NCBI GenBank assembly: GCA_014529385.2
Contig: CM043969.1
Location: 34,672,446-34,736,445, forward strand
Length of the DNA: 64,000 nucleotides
Direction of reading: 5' to 3'
Origin: Adiantum capillus-veneris
Lineage: Eukaryota > Streptophyta > Polypodiopsida > Polypodiales > Pteridaceae
Under the pieces are notes generated by a model, which saw only the letters and a list, made by a program, of their open reading frames with translations, ran no database searches and was not told where the DNA came from. Position 1 is the stretch's first letter; each line of letters begins with the position of its first letter. The position numbers were made by a program, and so were the translations under genes. Positions 29,197-42,675 of the stretch are shown one piece after another.

Positions 29197-32100
29197 GGTT
29201 GGACAAGTGGTGGACCTCTGTCCCACACCATCCCTGGTAGTAAACATAGTAGACACTCCATTCACACATTGACCTTCAAACAATAGAGATAGCTGCTTTC
29301 AATAGATCTATCTTGGACATGAACTTCAAACAATAGAGATAGCTTCTTTCAATACATCTAGCTTGGAAAGGTTGTGGACATTCAAACCACCTTGGGCTAA
29401 AACCTTTGTAACACAAGAAATAGTAAATTGGACAAGTGATTGACCTCTACCCAGAACCATCCACCCTATCACAGTAGAGATAGGATTTTTCAATAGAGCT
29501 ATCTTGGACAGGTGGTGGACCTTCAAACCACCTTGGTCTAAAAAATCCATAACAGAATGGTTAGTAAGTTGGACAAGTGATGTATCTTTGTCCAAAACCC
29601 TCCATCGTAGTAAATATAGTATATATACTTCATTCACCCTTTGACCTTCAAACAATAGCCCGTTAGCTTCTTTCAATAGAGATAGCTTCGACATGTGGTG
29701 GACCTTCAAACAACCTTGGGCTGAAACCTCCATAACACAATGGCTACTAGGTTGGACAAATGGTGGAGCTCTACCCCAAAACATTCATGGTAGTTAACAT
29801 AGTAGCTCCACTCTATTCACATATTGATCTTTAAACAATAGAGATAGCTTCTTTCAATAGATCTAGCTTGGATAAGTGGTAGACCTTGGGCTAAAACCTC
29901 CATAACACAATGGATAGTAGGTTGGACAAGTGGTGGACATCTAGTAAACATAGTAGCTATAGTTGATTCACAATTTGACATTCAAACAATAAAGATATCT
30001 TCTCTCAATAGAGCTAGCTTGTCCAGATGGTGGATCTTCACAGTAGAGATAGGACTACTCAATATAGCTGGGTTGGACAGGTGGTGGACCTTCAAACCAC
30101 CTTGGGCTAAAACCTCCATCACACAATGGTTAGTATGTTGGACAAGTGGTCGACCTCTACCCCAAACCATACATGGTAGTAAACATAGTAGCTACAGTTC
30201 ATTCACACATTGACCTTCAAACAATAGAGATAGCTTCTTTCAATAGAGCTAGCTTGTCCAGATGGTGGATCTTCACAATAGAGATAGGACTATTCAATAT
30301 AGCTAGGTTGGACAGGTGATGGACCTTCAAACCACCTTGGGCTAAAACCTCCATAACACAATGGTTAGTAGGTTGGATAAGTGGTGCACCTTTACCCCAA
30401 ACCATACATGCTAGTAAACATAGTAGCTACAATTTATTCACACATTGACCTTCAAACAATAGAGATAGCTTCTTTCAATAGAGCTAGCTTGGCCAGATGG
30501 TGGATCTTCAAACAACCTTGGGCTAAAACCTCCATAACACAATGTTTAGTAGGTTGGACAAGTGGTGGACCTCTATCCCAAACCATACATGGTAGTAAAC
30601 ATAGTAGCTACAGTTCATTCACACATTGACCTTCAAACAATAGAGATAACTTCTTTCAATAGAGCTAGCTTGTCCAGATGGTGGATCTTCACAGTAGAGA
30701 TAGGAATATTCAATAGAGATAGGTTGGACAGGTGATGGACCTTCAAACCACCTTGGGCTAAAACCTCCATAACACAATGGTAAGTAGGTTGGACAAGTGG
30801 TGGACCTCTACCCCAAACCATACATGCTAGTAAACATAGTAGCTACAATTTATTCACACATTGACCTTCAAACAATAGAGATAGCTTCTTTCAATAGAGC
30901 TAGCTTGGCCAGATGGTGGATCTTCAAACAACCTTGGGCTAAAACCTCCATAACACAATGGTTAGTAGGTTGGACAAGTGGTGGACCTCTACCCCAAACC
31001 ATACATGGGAGTCAACATAGTAGCTACAGTTCATTCACACATTGACCTTCAAACAATAGAGATAGCTTCTTTTAATAGAGCTAGCTTGTCCAGATAGTGG
31101 CTCTTCACAGTAGAGATAGGACTATTCAATATAGCTGGGTTGGATAGGTGGTGGACCTTCAAACCACCTTGGGCTAAAACCTCCATAACAAAATTGTTAG
31201 TAGGTTGGACAAGTGGTGGACCTCTACCCCAAACCATACATGCTAGTAAACATAGTAGCTACAATTCATTCACACATTGACCTTCAAACAATAGACATAG
31301 CTTCTTTCTATAGAGCTAGCTTGTCCAGATGGTGAATCTTCAAACAACCTTGGGCTAAAACTTTTGTAACAAAATGTTAAGTAGGTTGGACAAGTGTTGA
31401 ACCTCTGCCCCAAACCATCCATGGTATTAAACATAGTATCTACACTCCATTCACAAATTGACCCTCAAACAATAGAGATAGATTATTTCAATAGATCTAT
31501 CTTTGACAGGTGTTGGACCTTTAAACCACCTTGGTCCAAAACCTAGATAACACAATGAATAGCGGGTTGGATCAATGTTGGACCTCTACCCCAAACCATC
31601 CACGCTATTAGAGTAGAGATAGGACTATTCAATAGAGATATCTTGGATAGGTGGTTGACTTTCAAACCTCCTTGGGCTAGAACCTCCATAACACAATGGT
31701 TAGTAGGTTGGACAAGTGATGGACCGATGTCCCAAGCCATCCATGGTAGTAAACATCGTAGCGACAGTCCATGCACACATCGATCTGCCATCAATAGAGA
31801 TAGCTTCTTTAAAAAGAGCTAGCTTGTATAGGTGGTGGCCCTTCAAACAACCTTGGGCTAAAACTTGCATAACACAATGGTTAGTAGGTTGGACAAGTGG
31901 TGGACCTATTTCCCAAACCATCTCTAGTAGTAAACATAGTAGACACTCCATTCACACATTGACCTTCAAACAATAGAGATAACTGCTTTCAATAGATCTA
32001 TCTTGGACATGACCTTCAAAGAATAGAGATAGATTCTTTCAATACATCTAGCTTGGAAAGGTGGTGGACATTCAAACCACCTTGGGCTAAAACCTTTATA

Positions 32101-35100
32101 ACACAAGAAATAGTAAATTGGACAAGTGATTGACCTCTACCCAGAACCATCCACCCTATCAGAGTAGAGATAGGATTATTCAATAGAGCTATCTTGGACA
32201 GGTGGTGGACCTTCAAACCACCTTGGGCTAAAAACTCCATAACACAATGGTTAGTAGGTTGGACAAGTGATGTACCTCTATCCCGAACCCTCCATGGTAG
32301 TACATATAGTATGTATACTTCATTCACCCTTTGATCGTCAAACAATAGCCCGTTAGCTTCTTTCAATAGAGATATCTTGGACATGTGGTGGACCTTTAAA
32401 CAACCTTGGGCTAAACGATCCATAACACAATCGCTATTAGGTTGGACAAATGGTGGAGCTCTACCCCAAAACATATATGGTAGTTAACTTAGTAGCTACA
32501 TTCTATTCACAAGTTCATCTTTAAACAATAGAGATAGCTTCTTTCAATAGATTTAGCTTGGATAAGTGGTAGACCTGCAAACCACCTTGGGCTAAAACCT
32601 CCATAACACAATGGATAGTAGGTTGGACAAGTGCTGGACGTCTACCCAAAACCATCCATGCTATCAAAGTAGAGATAGGACTATTCAATAGAGCTAGCTA
32701 GCTTGGACACATGGTGGACCTTCAAACCACCTTGGGCTAAAATCTCCATAAGAAAATGGTTAGTAGATTGGACAAGTGATGGACCTCTGTCCAAGGCAAC
32801 CATGGTAGAAAACATAGTAGCTACACTCCATTCACACTTTGACCTTGACACAATAGAGATAAATTCTTTCAAACCACATTAGACTAAAACCTCAACTACA
32901 CAATGCATAGTACGTTGGACAAGTGTTGGGCCTCTACCCCAAACCGTCCACGCTATTAGAGTAGAGATAGGACTATTCAATAAATCTATCTTGAACAAGT
33001 GGTCGGCCTTCAAACCACCTTGGGCTAAAACCTCCATAACACAATGGTTAGTAGGTTGGACACGTGATGGACCTCTACCCCAAACCATACATGGTACTAA
33101 AAATAGTAGCTACAATTCATTCACACATTGACCTTCAAACAATAGAGATAGCTTCGTTCAATAGAGCTAGCTTGAGATGGTGGGTCTTTATAGTAGAGAT
33201 AGGACTATTCAATATAGCTGGGTTGGACAGGTGGTGGACCTTCAAACCATTTTGGGCTAAAACCTCCATAACACAATGGTTACTAGGTTGGACAAGTGGT
33301 GGACCTCTACCCCAAACCATACATGCTAGTAAACATAGTAGCTACAGTTTGTTCACACATTGACCTTCAAACAATAGAGATAGCTTCTTTCAATAGAGCT
33401 AGCTTGGCCAGATGGTGGATCTTCAAACAACCTTGGGCTAAAACGTTCGTAACACAATGGTAAATAGGTTGGACAAGTGTTGAACCTCTGCACCAAACCA
33501 TCCATGGTATTAAACATAGTAGCTACACTCCATTCACAAATTGACCTTCAAACAATAGAGAAAGATTATTTCAATAAATCTAGATTTGACAGCTGCTGGA
33601 CCTTCAAACCACCTTGGTCTAAAACCTGGATAACACAATGAATAGCGGGTTGGATAAGTGTTGGACCTCTACCCCAAATCATCCACGCTATTAGAGTAGA
33701 GATAGGACTACCCAATAGAGATATCTTGGATAGTTGGTTGACCTGCAAACCTCCTTGGGCTAGAGCCTCCATAACACAATGGTTAGTAGGTTGGACAAGT
33801 GATGGACCTATGTCCCAAACCATCCATGGTAGTAAACATAGTAGCTACACTCCATGCACACATTGACCTTCCATCAATAGAGATAGCTTCTTTAAAAAGA
33901 GCTAGCTTGTATAGGTGGTGGCCCTTCAAACAACCTTGGGCTAAAACTTGCATAACACACTAGGTAGTAGGTTTGACAAGTGGTGAACCTCTGTCCCAAA
34001 CCATCCCTGGTAGTAAACATAGCAGACACTCCATTCACACATTGACCTTCAAACAATAGAGATAGCTGCTTTCAATAGATCTATCTTGGACATGACCTTC
34101 AAACAATAGAGATAGATTCTTTCAATACATCTAGCTTGGAAAGGTGGTGGACATTCAAACCACCTTGGGCTAAAACCTTTATAACACAAAAAATAGTAAA
34201 TTGGACAAGTGATTGACCTCTACCCAAAACCATCCACCCTATTAGAGTAGAGATAGGATTATTCAATAGAGCTATCTTGGACAGGTGGTGGACCTTCAAA
34301 CCACCTTGGGCTAAAAACTCCATAACACAATGGTTAGTAGGTTGGACAAGTGATGTACCTCTATCCCAAACCCTCCATGGTAGTAAATATAGTATCTATA
34401 CTCCATTCACCTTTTGACCTTCAATCAATAGCCCGTTAGCTTCTTTCAAGAGAGATAGCTTGGACATGTGGTGGACCTTCAAACAACCTTGGGTTGAAAC
34501 CTCCATAACACAATGGCTAGTAGGTTAGAAAAATGGTGGAGCTCTACCCCAAAACATTCATGGTAGTTAACATAGTAGCTACACTCTATTCACACATTGA
34601 TCGTTAAACAATAGAGATAACTTCTTTCAATAAATATAGCTTGGATAAGTGGTAGACCTGCAAACCACCTTGGGCTAAAACCTCCATAACACAATGGATA
34701 GTAGGTTGGACAAATGTTGGACCTCTACCCAAAACCATCCATGCTATCAAAGTAGAGATAGGACTGTTCAATAGAGCTAGCTTGGACACGTGGTGGACCT
34801 TCAAACCACCTTGGACTAAAACCTCCATAACACAATGGTTAGTAGGTTGGACAAGTGATGGACCTCTGCCCAAACCAACCGTGGTAGTAAACATAGTAGC
34901 TACACTCCATGCACACTTTGACCTTCAAACAATAGACATAAATTATTTCAAACCACATTGGACTAGAACCTCAACTACACAATGGATAGTAGGTCGGACA
35001 AGTGTTGGACCTCTATCCCAAACCGTCCACGCTATTGGAGTAGAGATAGGACTATTCAATAAAGCTACCTTGAACAAGTGGTCGGCCTTCAAACCACCTT

Positions 35101-38100
35101 GGGCTAAAACCTCCATAACACAATGGTTAGTAGGTTTGACAAGTGATGGACCTCTACTCCAAACCATCCATGGTAGTAACCATAGTAACTACACTCCATT
35201 CAAACATTGACCTTCAAACAATAGCGATAGATTCTTTCAATAGAGCTAGCTTGGATAGGTGGTGGACCTTCAAACAACTTTGGACTATAATCTCTATAAG
35301 GCAATGGTTACTAGGTTGGACAAGTGGTGGACCTCAATCCCAAACCATCCATGGTAGTAAACATAGTAGCTCCACTCCATTCACAAATTGACCTTCCAAC
35401 AAAAGAGATAGCTTATTTAAATAGATTGAACTTGGACAGGTGGTGAACCTTCAAACCACCTTGGGCTAAAGCCTAAATAAGACAATGGATAGTATGTTGG
35501 AAAAGTGTTGGACCTCTACCCCAAACCATCAAAATGATCTAACTAGGACTATTCAATAGAGCTAGCTTGACAGGTGGTGGACCTTCAAACCACCTTGGGC
35601 TAAAACCTCCATAAAAAAATGGTTAGTAGGCTGGACAAGTTGTGGACCTCTGTCCCAAACCATCCATGGTAGTAAACATAGTAGTTACACTCTATTCACA
35701 GATTGACCTTCAAACCACCTAGGGCTAAAAACTCCGTAACACAATGGATAGTAGCTTGGACAAGTAGTGGACCTCTGCCCCATACCCGCCATGGTAGTAA
35801 ACATAGTAGCTACACTCCATTCACGCATTGATCTTCAAACAATAGAGATAGGAATATTGAATAGTGCTAGCTTGGACAGGCGGTGGACCTTCAAACCACC
35901 TTTGGAAAAACCAACAATAACACAAGGGATAGTAGGTTGGACAAGTGGTGGACCTATGTCCCAAACCATCCATGGTAATAGAGATAGTAGTTATACTCCA
36001 TTCACACATTAACCTTGAAATAATAGAGATAGCTTGAACATCAGGGCCAACTTCACACCACCCTAAGCTAAAACCTCCATAACACAATGGATAGTAGGTT
36101 GAAAAAGTGGTGGACCTCTCCCCCATACTATCCATGGTAATAAACATAGTAGTTACACTCCATGCACACATTTACCTTCAAATAATAGAGATAGCTTCTT
36201 TCAATAGAGCTAGCTTGAAACCACCTTGTGCTAAAGCCTCCATGACACAATGGATAGTAGGTTGGACAAGTGGTGGACCTATGCCCCAAACCATCCATGG
36301 TAGTAAACAAAGTAGCTACACTCCATTCACACATTGACCTTGAAACAATAGAGATAACTTATTTCAATGGAGCTAGCTTTTACAGGTGGTGGATCTTCAA
36401 ACAACCTTGGGCTAAAACCTCCATAACACAATGGATAGTAGGGTGGAAGGTTGGTGGACCTTTGCCCCAAACCATCCATGGTAGTAACCAAAGTAGCTAC
36501 ACTCCATTCACACATTGACTTCAAAACAATAGAGATAGCTTTGTTGAATAGATCTAGCTTGGACAAGTGGTGGACCTTCAAACCAAGTTGGGCTGAAACC
36601 TCTAGAACACAATGGATAGTAGGTTGGACAAGTGGTGGAACTCTGTCCCAAACCATCCATGGTATTAAACGTAGTAGCTACACTCTATTCACACTTTGAC
36701 CTTCAAACAATAGAGATAGGACTATTCAATAGAGCTAGCTTGGACAAGTGAAACCTTCAAACCACCATGGGATAAAATCTCCATAACACAATGTTAAGTA
36801 GATTGGAAAAGTGGTGGACCTCTACCCTAAACCATCCATGTGATGAGACTAGAGATAGGACTATTCAATAGAGCTAGCTTGGATAGGTGGTGAACCTTCA
36901 AACAACCTTGGGCTAAAATCTCCATAACACAATAGATAGTAGGTTGGACAAGTGGTGGACCTCTGCCCCAAACCATCCATGGTAGTAAAAAACGTAGCTA
37001 CACTCCATTAACACATTGACCTTCAAACAATAGAGATAGCTTCTTTCAAATAAGTTAGCTTGGATAGGTGGTGGACCTTCAAACAACCTTGGGTTAAAAT
37101 CTCCATAACACAATAGATAGTAGGTTGGACAAGTGGTGGACCTCTGCCCCAAACCATCCATGGTAGTAAAAAACGTAGCTACACTCCATTAACACATTGA
37201 CCTTCAAACAATAGAGATAGCTTCTTTCAAATAAGTTAGCTTGGATAGGTGGTGGACCTTCAAACAATCTTGGGCTAAAACCTCCATAACACAATGGATA
37301 GTAGGCTCAACAAGTGGTGGATCTTTGCCCAAACCATCTGTGGTAGTAAACAAAGTAGCTACACTCCATTCACACACTGACTTTGAAACTATAGAGATAG
37401 CTTTATTCAATAGATCTAGCTTGGATAGGTTGTGAACCTTCAAACGAACCTGGGCTAAGTGACCTCCAGAACAGAATGGAAAGTAGGTTGGACAAGTGAT
37501 GGACCTCTGTCCCAAGCCATCCATTGTAGTAAACATAGTAGCTACACTCCATTCACAAATTTACCTTCAAACAATAAAGATAGCTTGGACAGGTGGTGGA
37601 CCTTCAAACCACCTTGGATTGAAACCTCCATAACACAATAGATAGTAGGTTGGACAAGTGGTGAATCTCTACCCCAAACCATCCATGATAGTAAACATAG
37701 TAGCTACACTCCATTCACACATTGACCTTTAAACAATAGAGATAGCTTCTTTCAATAGATCTAGCTTGGATAGGTGGTGGACCTTTCAACTGCCTTGGGC
37801 TAAAACCTCCATAACACAATGGATAGTAGGTTGGACAAGTGTTGGACCTATAGCCAAAACCATCCACTCTATCAAAGTAGAGATAGGACTATTCAATAGA
37901 GCGAGCTTGGAAATGTGGTTGACCTTCAAATCACATAGGGCTAAAACTTGCATAATACGATGGCTAGTAGGTTAGACAAGTGATGGTACTCTACCGAAAC
38001 CATCCATGGTACTAAACATGATAGTTACACTCCATTCACACATTGACTTTCAAACAATAGAGATAGCTTCTTTCAATAGAGCTAGCTTGGACAGGTGGTG

Positions 38101-39918
38101 GACCTTGAAATCACCTTGGGCTAAAACCTCAATAGCACAATGGATAGTAGGTTGGACAGGTGTTAGACCTCTATCCCAAACAATCCACGCTATAAGAGTA
38201 GGGATAGGACTATTCAATAGAGCTAGGTTGGACAGGTGGTGGATGTTCAAACCACCTTGGTCTAAAACCTCCATAACATAATGGTTAGTAGGTTGGACAA
38301 GTGATGGACCTATGTCCAAAACCCTCCATCATAGTAAACAAAGTAGCTAGACTCCATTCACACTTTAACCTTCAAACAATAGTGATAGATTCTTTCAATA
38401 GAGCTAGCTTGGAGAGGTGGTGGATCTTCAAACAACCTTGGGTTAAAACCTCCATAACACAATGGTTAGTAGGTTGGACAAGTGGTGGACCTCTGTTCCA
38501 AACCATCAATGGTAGTAAACATAGTAGCTATACTCTATTCACACATTGACCTTCAAACAATAGAGATAGCTTCTTTAAATGGATCTAGCTTGAACAGGTG
38601 GTGGACCTTCAAAGCACCTCGGGCTAAAACCTCAATAGCACAATGGACAGTAGGTTGGAAAAGTGTTGGACCTCGACGTCATCAGACTAGAGATAGAACT
38701 ATTCAATAGAGTTAGCTTAGACAGGTGATGGATCTTCAAACCACCATGGGCTAAAACCTCCAGAACACAATGGTTAGTAGGTTGGACAAGTACCCCTAAG
38801 CATCCAAATGATCAGACTAGAGATATGACTAGTCAATAGAGCTAGCTTTGACAGGTGGTGGACCTACAAACCACATAGGACTAAAACCTCAATAACACAA
38901 TAGATAGTAGGTTAGACAAGCAGTGGACCTCCACCCAAACCATCCATGGTAGTAAACATTATCTACACTCCATTCACACATTGACCTTCAAAGAATATAG
39001 ATAACTTCATTCAATAGAGCTAGCTTAGACATGTGGTGGACCTTCAAACCACCTTGGGCTAAAACATTTATCACACAACGGATAGTAGGTTGGAAAAGTG
39101 GGGGATGTCTGCCCCAGACCATCCATGGTAATAAACATACTAGATACACTACATTCGCACATTGACCTTCAAAAAATAGAGATACGACTATTGTGAATAG
39201 AGCTAGCTTGGACAAGTGGTGGACCTTCAAACCACCTTGGGCTAAACCCACCATAACACAAAGGATAGTAGGTTGGACAAGTTGTGGACCTATGCCCCAA
39301 ACCATCCATGGTAATAGAGATAGTAACTACACTCCATTCAACATTGACCTTGAAACATTAGAGATAGCTTAAACAGGTGGTCAACCTTGAAACCACCTTG
39401 GGCTAAAACCTCCATAAATGAATGGATAGTATATTAGACAAGTGGTGGACCTTTGTCCCATACTATCCATGGTAATAAGCATAGTAGTTACACTCCATTC
39501 ACACATTGACCTTCAAATAATAGAGATAGCTTCTTTGAATAGAGCTAGCTTGGACAAGTGGTTGACCTTAAAACAACCTTTGGCTAAAACCTCCATAACA
39601 CAATGGATAGTAGGTTGGACAAGTGGTGGACCTCCGTCCCAAACCATCCATGGTAGTAAACAAAGTAGCTACACTCTATTCACACATTGACCTTGAAACA
39701 TTAGAGATATCTTCTGTCAATGGAAATAGGTTGAACAGATAGTGGAACTTCAAACAATCTTGGGCTAAAACCTCCATAACAGAATGGATAGTAGGTTGGA
39801 CAAGTGGTGGAACTCTACCCCAAACCATCCATGGTAGTAAACAAAGTAGCTACACTCCATTCTTACATTGAATGTGAAACAATAGAGATAGCTTTGTGCA
39901 ATTTAACTAGCTTGGACA
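29197..39918 (+). repeat. Satellite array, right block, with higher-order structure
   Basis: Continues the left block in the same orientation and phase. Units are again about 180 and 141 bp, plus variants with AGATGGTGGATCTTCA. Rare landmarks recur at long distances: CATGACCTTCAAA-type words at about 29308, 32008 and 34091, and GAATAGCGGGTTGGAT at about 31557 and 33641. This shows a higher-order duplication of about 2083 bp. Two neighbouring 181-bp units at 36900-37260 are almost identical, a recent local duplication. From about 35800 rightward units are more irregular. The block ends at about 39918 in the RT of a truncated Copia. I see no genes in it. Confidence 0.95.
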
Positions 39919-40789
39919 GGTGTAGGTAGGGGAGTAGAGGCTTGATAGGTGAGGCCAAACGCCTTAGTGTGGTGAAGGTAGCGCAAGAGACGCTTGAGGT
40001 ATTGCACATGAGCTGCACCTAGTTTTTGCATGAAGCGGGAAAGCACGTTGGTGAAAAAACATATGTCGGGACAGGTATAGGTAACAACGTAGCGAACTCC
40101 ACCAAGGATGTTGGAATAAGGGAAATCCTGCACATTGTGATCAGGAATTGCTTCCACAGTTTCTGCTGGCTGTAATTTCAGAGTTGCTGGAAGTGGGGTA
40201 TCCATGCCTTTACATGCCTCCATGTTGTATTTCTTGAGCAGAGAACTGATGTATGACTGCTGGCTGATGGTGATGATGCCTTGAGATGCATCTTGGTGTA
40301 CCTGGATACCAAGACAGAAGTGTAAAGGTCCCATGTCAGACATAGAAAATGAGGAATGAAGCTCTTCTTTGGAAACATCCAAAGCGGATTGTGAGTTACA
40401 AAGTAACAGAATGTCATCTACATAGATGGCAAGCAGAAGAAAAATCCCTGTAGCATGACGGCTGTACACATTTGGATCTGATTGCAGGCGCAGGTATCCA
40501 AGACTGATTAGGCGCTGGTACCACTGACGGGGTGACTGTTTGAGCCCGTACAGTGATTTGAGTAGCTGGCAAACATGATTAGGGTGCTCGCTGGAGATGT
40601 AGCCAGGTGGTTGCTTCATGTATATTTCTTCTTCCAAGTCGCCATGTAGAAAGGCTGTGCGCACATCCATTTGATGGAGCAAGAAGCGAAATTGAGCAGC
40701 AATTGCAATCAGGATGCGAAAGGTAGTGATGCGGAGTACCGGAGAGAAGGTCTCACTGTAGTCCATGCCGGGTACTTGGGAGAAGCCCC
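39919..40789 (-). pseudogene. Copia A reverse transcriptase, C-terminal part
   Basis: Starts on the minus strand directly after the Copia B insertion with FSQVPGMDYSETFSPVLR, continues with LHQMDVRTAFLHGDLEEEIY, LYGLKQSPRQWYQ and the catalytic YVDDILLLC, and ends at FGLTYQAS where satellite sequence begins. RNase H is missing. Confidence 0.9.
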
Positions 40790-40834
40790 TGTAGAAATAT
40801 GAAAAATACAGCCAGTTGTCATTTTGATTCTTCA
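40790..40834 (-). repeat. 3' LTR of Copia B with internal deletion
   Basis: 45 bp: its ends match the first ~23 and last ~22 bp of the 188-bp 5' LTR; the middle is gone. Confidence 0.9.
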
Positions 40835-42637
40835 CGCCCCCTTGACAAGGGCATCCTCTGTTGTGAGAGCTCTGAGTAAGCCCACTTGTTCTGAGCATTC
40901 TTTGTGTTTGTCAGCTGGTAGAGCTTTAGTTAGGAAGTCAGCCCACATCGTTTGTGTAGATGTGTGCTCCAACTCAAGCTTCTTAGATTCCACCAGTTCT
41001 CGTATAAAGTGGTACTTTAGATCCACGTGCTTTGTCTTTTCCGAATGCTTCGGGTTGCTAGCTAAGAAAATACATGACATGTTATCACAATAAATCTTTA
41101 AGGATGGTTTAGGAATTAGCTTTAGTTCTTCGATGATGGATTGTAACCATAGTCCTTCTTTAGCAGCTAGTGCAACAGCTACAAACTCAGCTTCAGCGGT
41201 TGAAAGTGTTACCGAAGGTTGCCTTTTGGATTGCCAAGTTATGGCGCCCCCTGCGAGAGTAAACACAAATCCAGCAGTAGATCTGCGGGTATCTGATTCC
41301 CCCCCCCAATCCGAGTCAGACCATCCAAGAAGAGGGGTGGATTGACTCGTAGATTGAGAGGAAAACTTGATCCCATAGTTTGTAGTGTGTTTTAAATAGC
41401 GAACAACGCGAATTAATGATTTCCAATGCGCCATACCGGGATTGTGCATAAAGCGGGACAAAAAATTGCATGCATAACATATATCTGGTCTAGTACCAGT
41501 AACTAAGTACCGCATTTTACCAATTAGAGGCCGGAATGGAAATTGTGACATATACTCTATTTCATGTGCGTTTGTTGGGCAATCTTTTATCGAAAGCTTA
41601 CATGTCACAGGCAAAGGTGAAACTGCGGGTTTGATATGAGAAAAACCAAATTCTTTTAACATTGACTCAATATAAGATGATTGATGTACAATTATAGTTT
41701 GATTAGCACGGTCACGGATGATCTGCAATCCTAAAAAGTATGTCAAATTGCCTAAAATGGTGATGGGAAATGCGGATTGTAGTTCTTTGACAGCATGATC
41801 AATGACTGCTCGGGTTGAACCTAGCATAGGGATGTCATCAACATAGAGTGCAACAATCAAAATGCTATCACGTGTGTGCCTAATGTACACATTGGATTCA
41901 GAATTAAGCCGATGGTAACCATGGGAAAGCATAAACTCATTATACTTGTGAAACCATAGCCGTGGTGATTGTTTTAATCCGTAGAGGGAACGACGGAGTC
42001 TGCACACAAAGCTAGGAGCCGTCTCTGACACAAAGTAGGGTGGTTGTTCCATATACAGCTCTTCCGGTAACTCACCATGAAGAAAGGCAGTCTGCACATC
42101 AAGATGGAAAAGCTCCAGATCGAGAGCAGCTGCAAGAGCAAGGAGCAGTCGAAAAGAAGACATGCGTAGTACTGGCGAGAATGTATCACCATAGTCTAGT
42201 CCAGCAACTTGACTAAAACCTCGAGCTACAAGTCGGGCTTTATATCGTGCTACTGAGCCATCGGGGTGAAGTTTGCGACGCAAGACCCACTTGCATGAAA
42301 TAGGCTTGCGTGCAGGTGGCAATGGAACCAAGGACCATGTGCTGTTTTTATGCAGCGCATCAAGCTCATCTTGCATGGCTTGACGCCATTTGGTTGCGTA
42401 GGGTCCAGCGAGTGCATCTTCCACAGTTTGCGGGTCAAAATTACCATCAGCATGCGGCTCAGGTAAAGTGAAGGCAGAGCCGTTGAAATTGTCATCATTA
42501 AAGGAAGACACAAGGTTTGCAAGAGGCGGATCTAATTCCTTATAGATATCAGCCAGAGAACGAGTACGTTGTTGAGGTTGCGGAGGTGTCAAAGAGGAGG
42601 GGATACGTTTGGCAAGTTGGGCCACGTGTTGGGGCAA
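40832..42637 (-). pseudogene. Copia B RT and RNase H (downstream half of the broken polyprotein)
   Basis: About 600 residues: CKWVLRRKLHPDGSVARYKA, VARGFSQVAGLDYGDTFSPV, LYGLKQSPRLWFHKYNEF, catalytic YVDDIPMLG, then RNase H with GWSDSDWGGESDTRRSTAGF, STAEAEFVA and a terminal ADFLTKALP. Its stop uses the first bases of the 3' LTR. The upstream end is not a genuine start: a TAA and a frame change near 42640-42680 separate it from gag-protease-integrase. The catalytic residues are intact. Confidence 0.92.
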
Positions 42638-42675
42638 TCAAAAGATGGAGGTTCAGCTGAAGAGTCGGGTTGTGA

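Noticed and set aside
10880-29200. Calling the 18.3-kb insertion a Mutator, CACTA or hAT element
   Set aside because: The flanking duplication is 4 bp rather than 9, 3 or 8; the termini do not begin CACTA; no matching transposase was seen.
7605-39918. Many open frames of 60-150 codons with Trp-rich, repeated peptides in the satellite
   Set aside because: The ~180-bp unit is a multiple of three, so frames stay open by period; they occur on both strands and show no domain.
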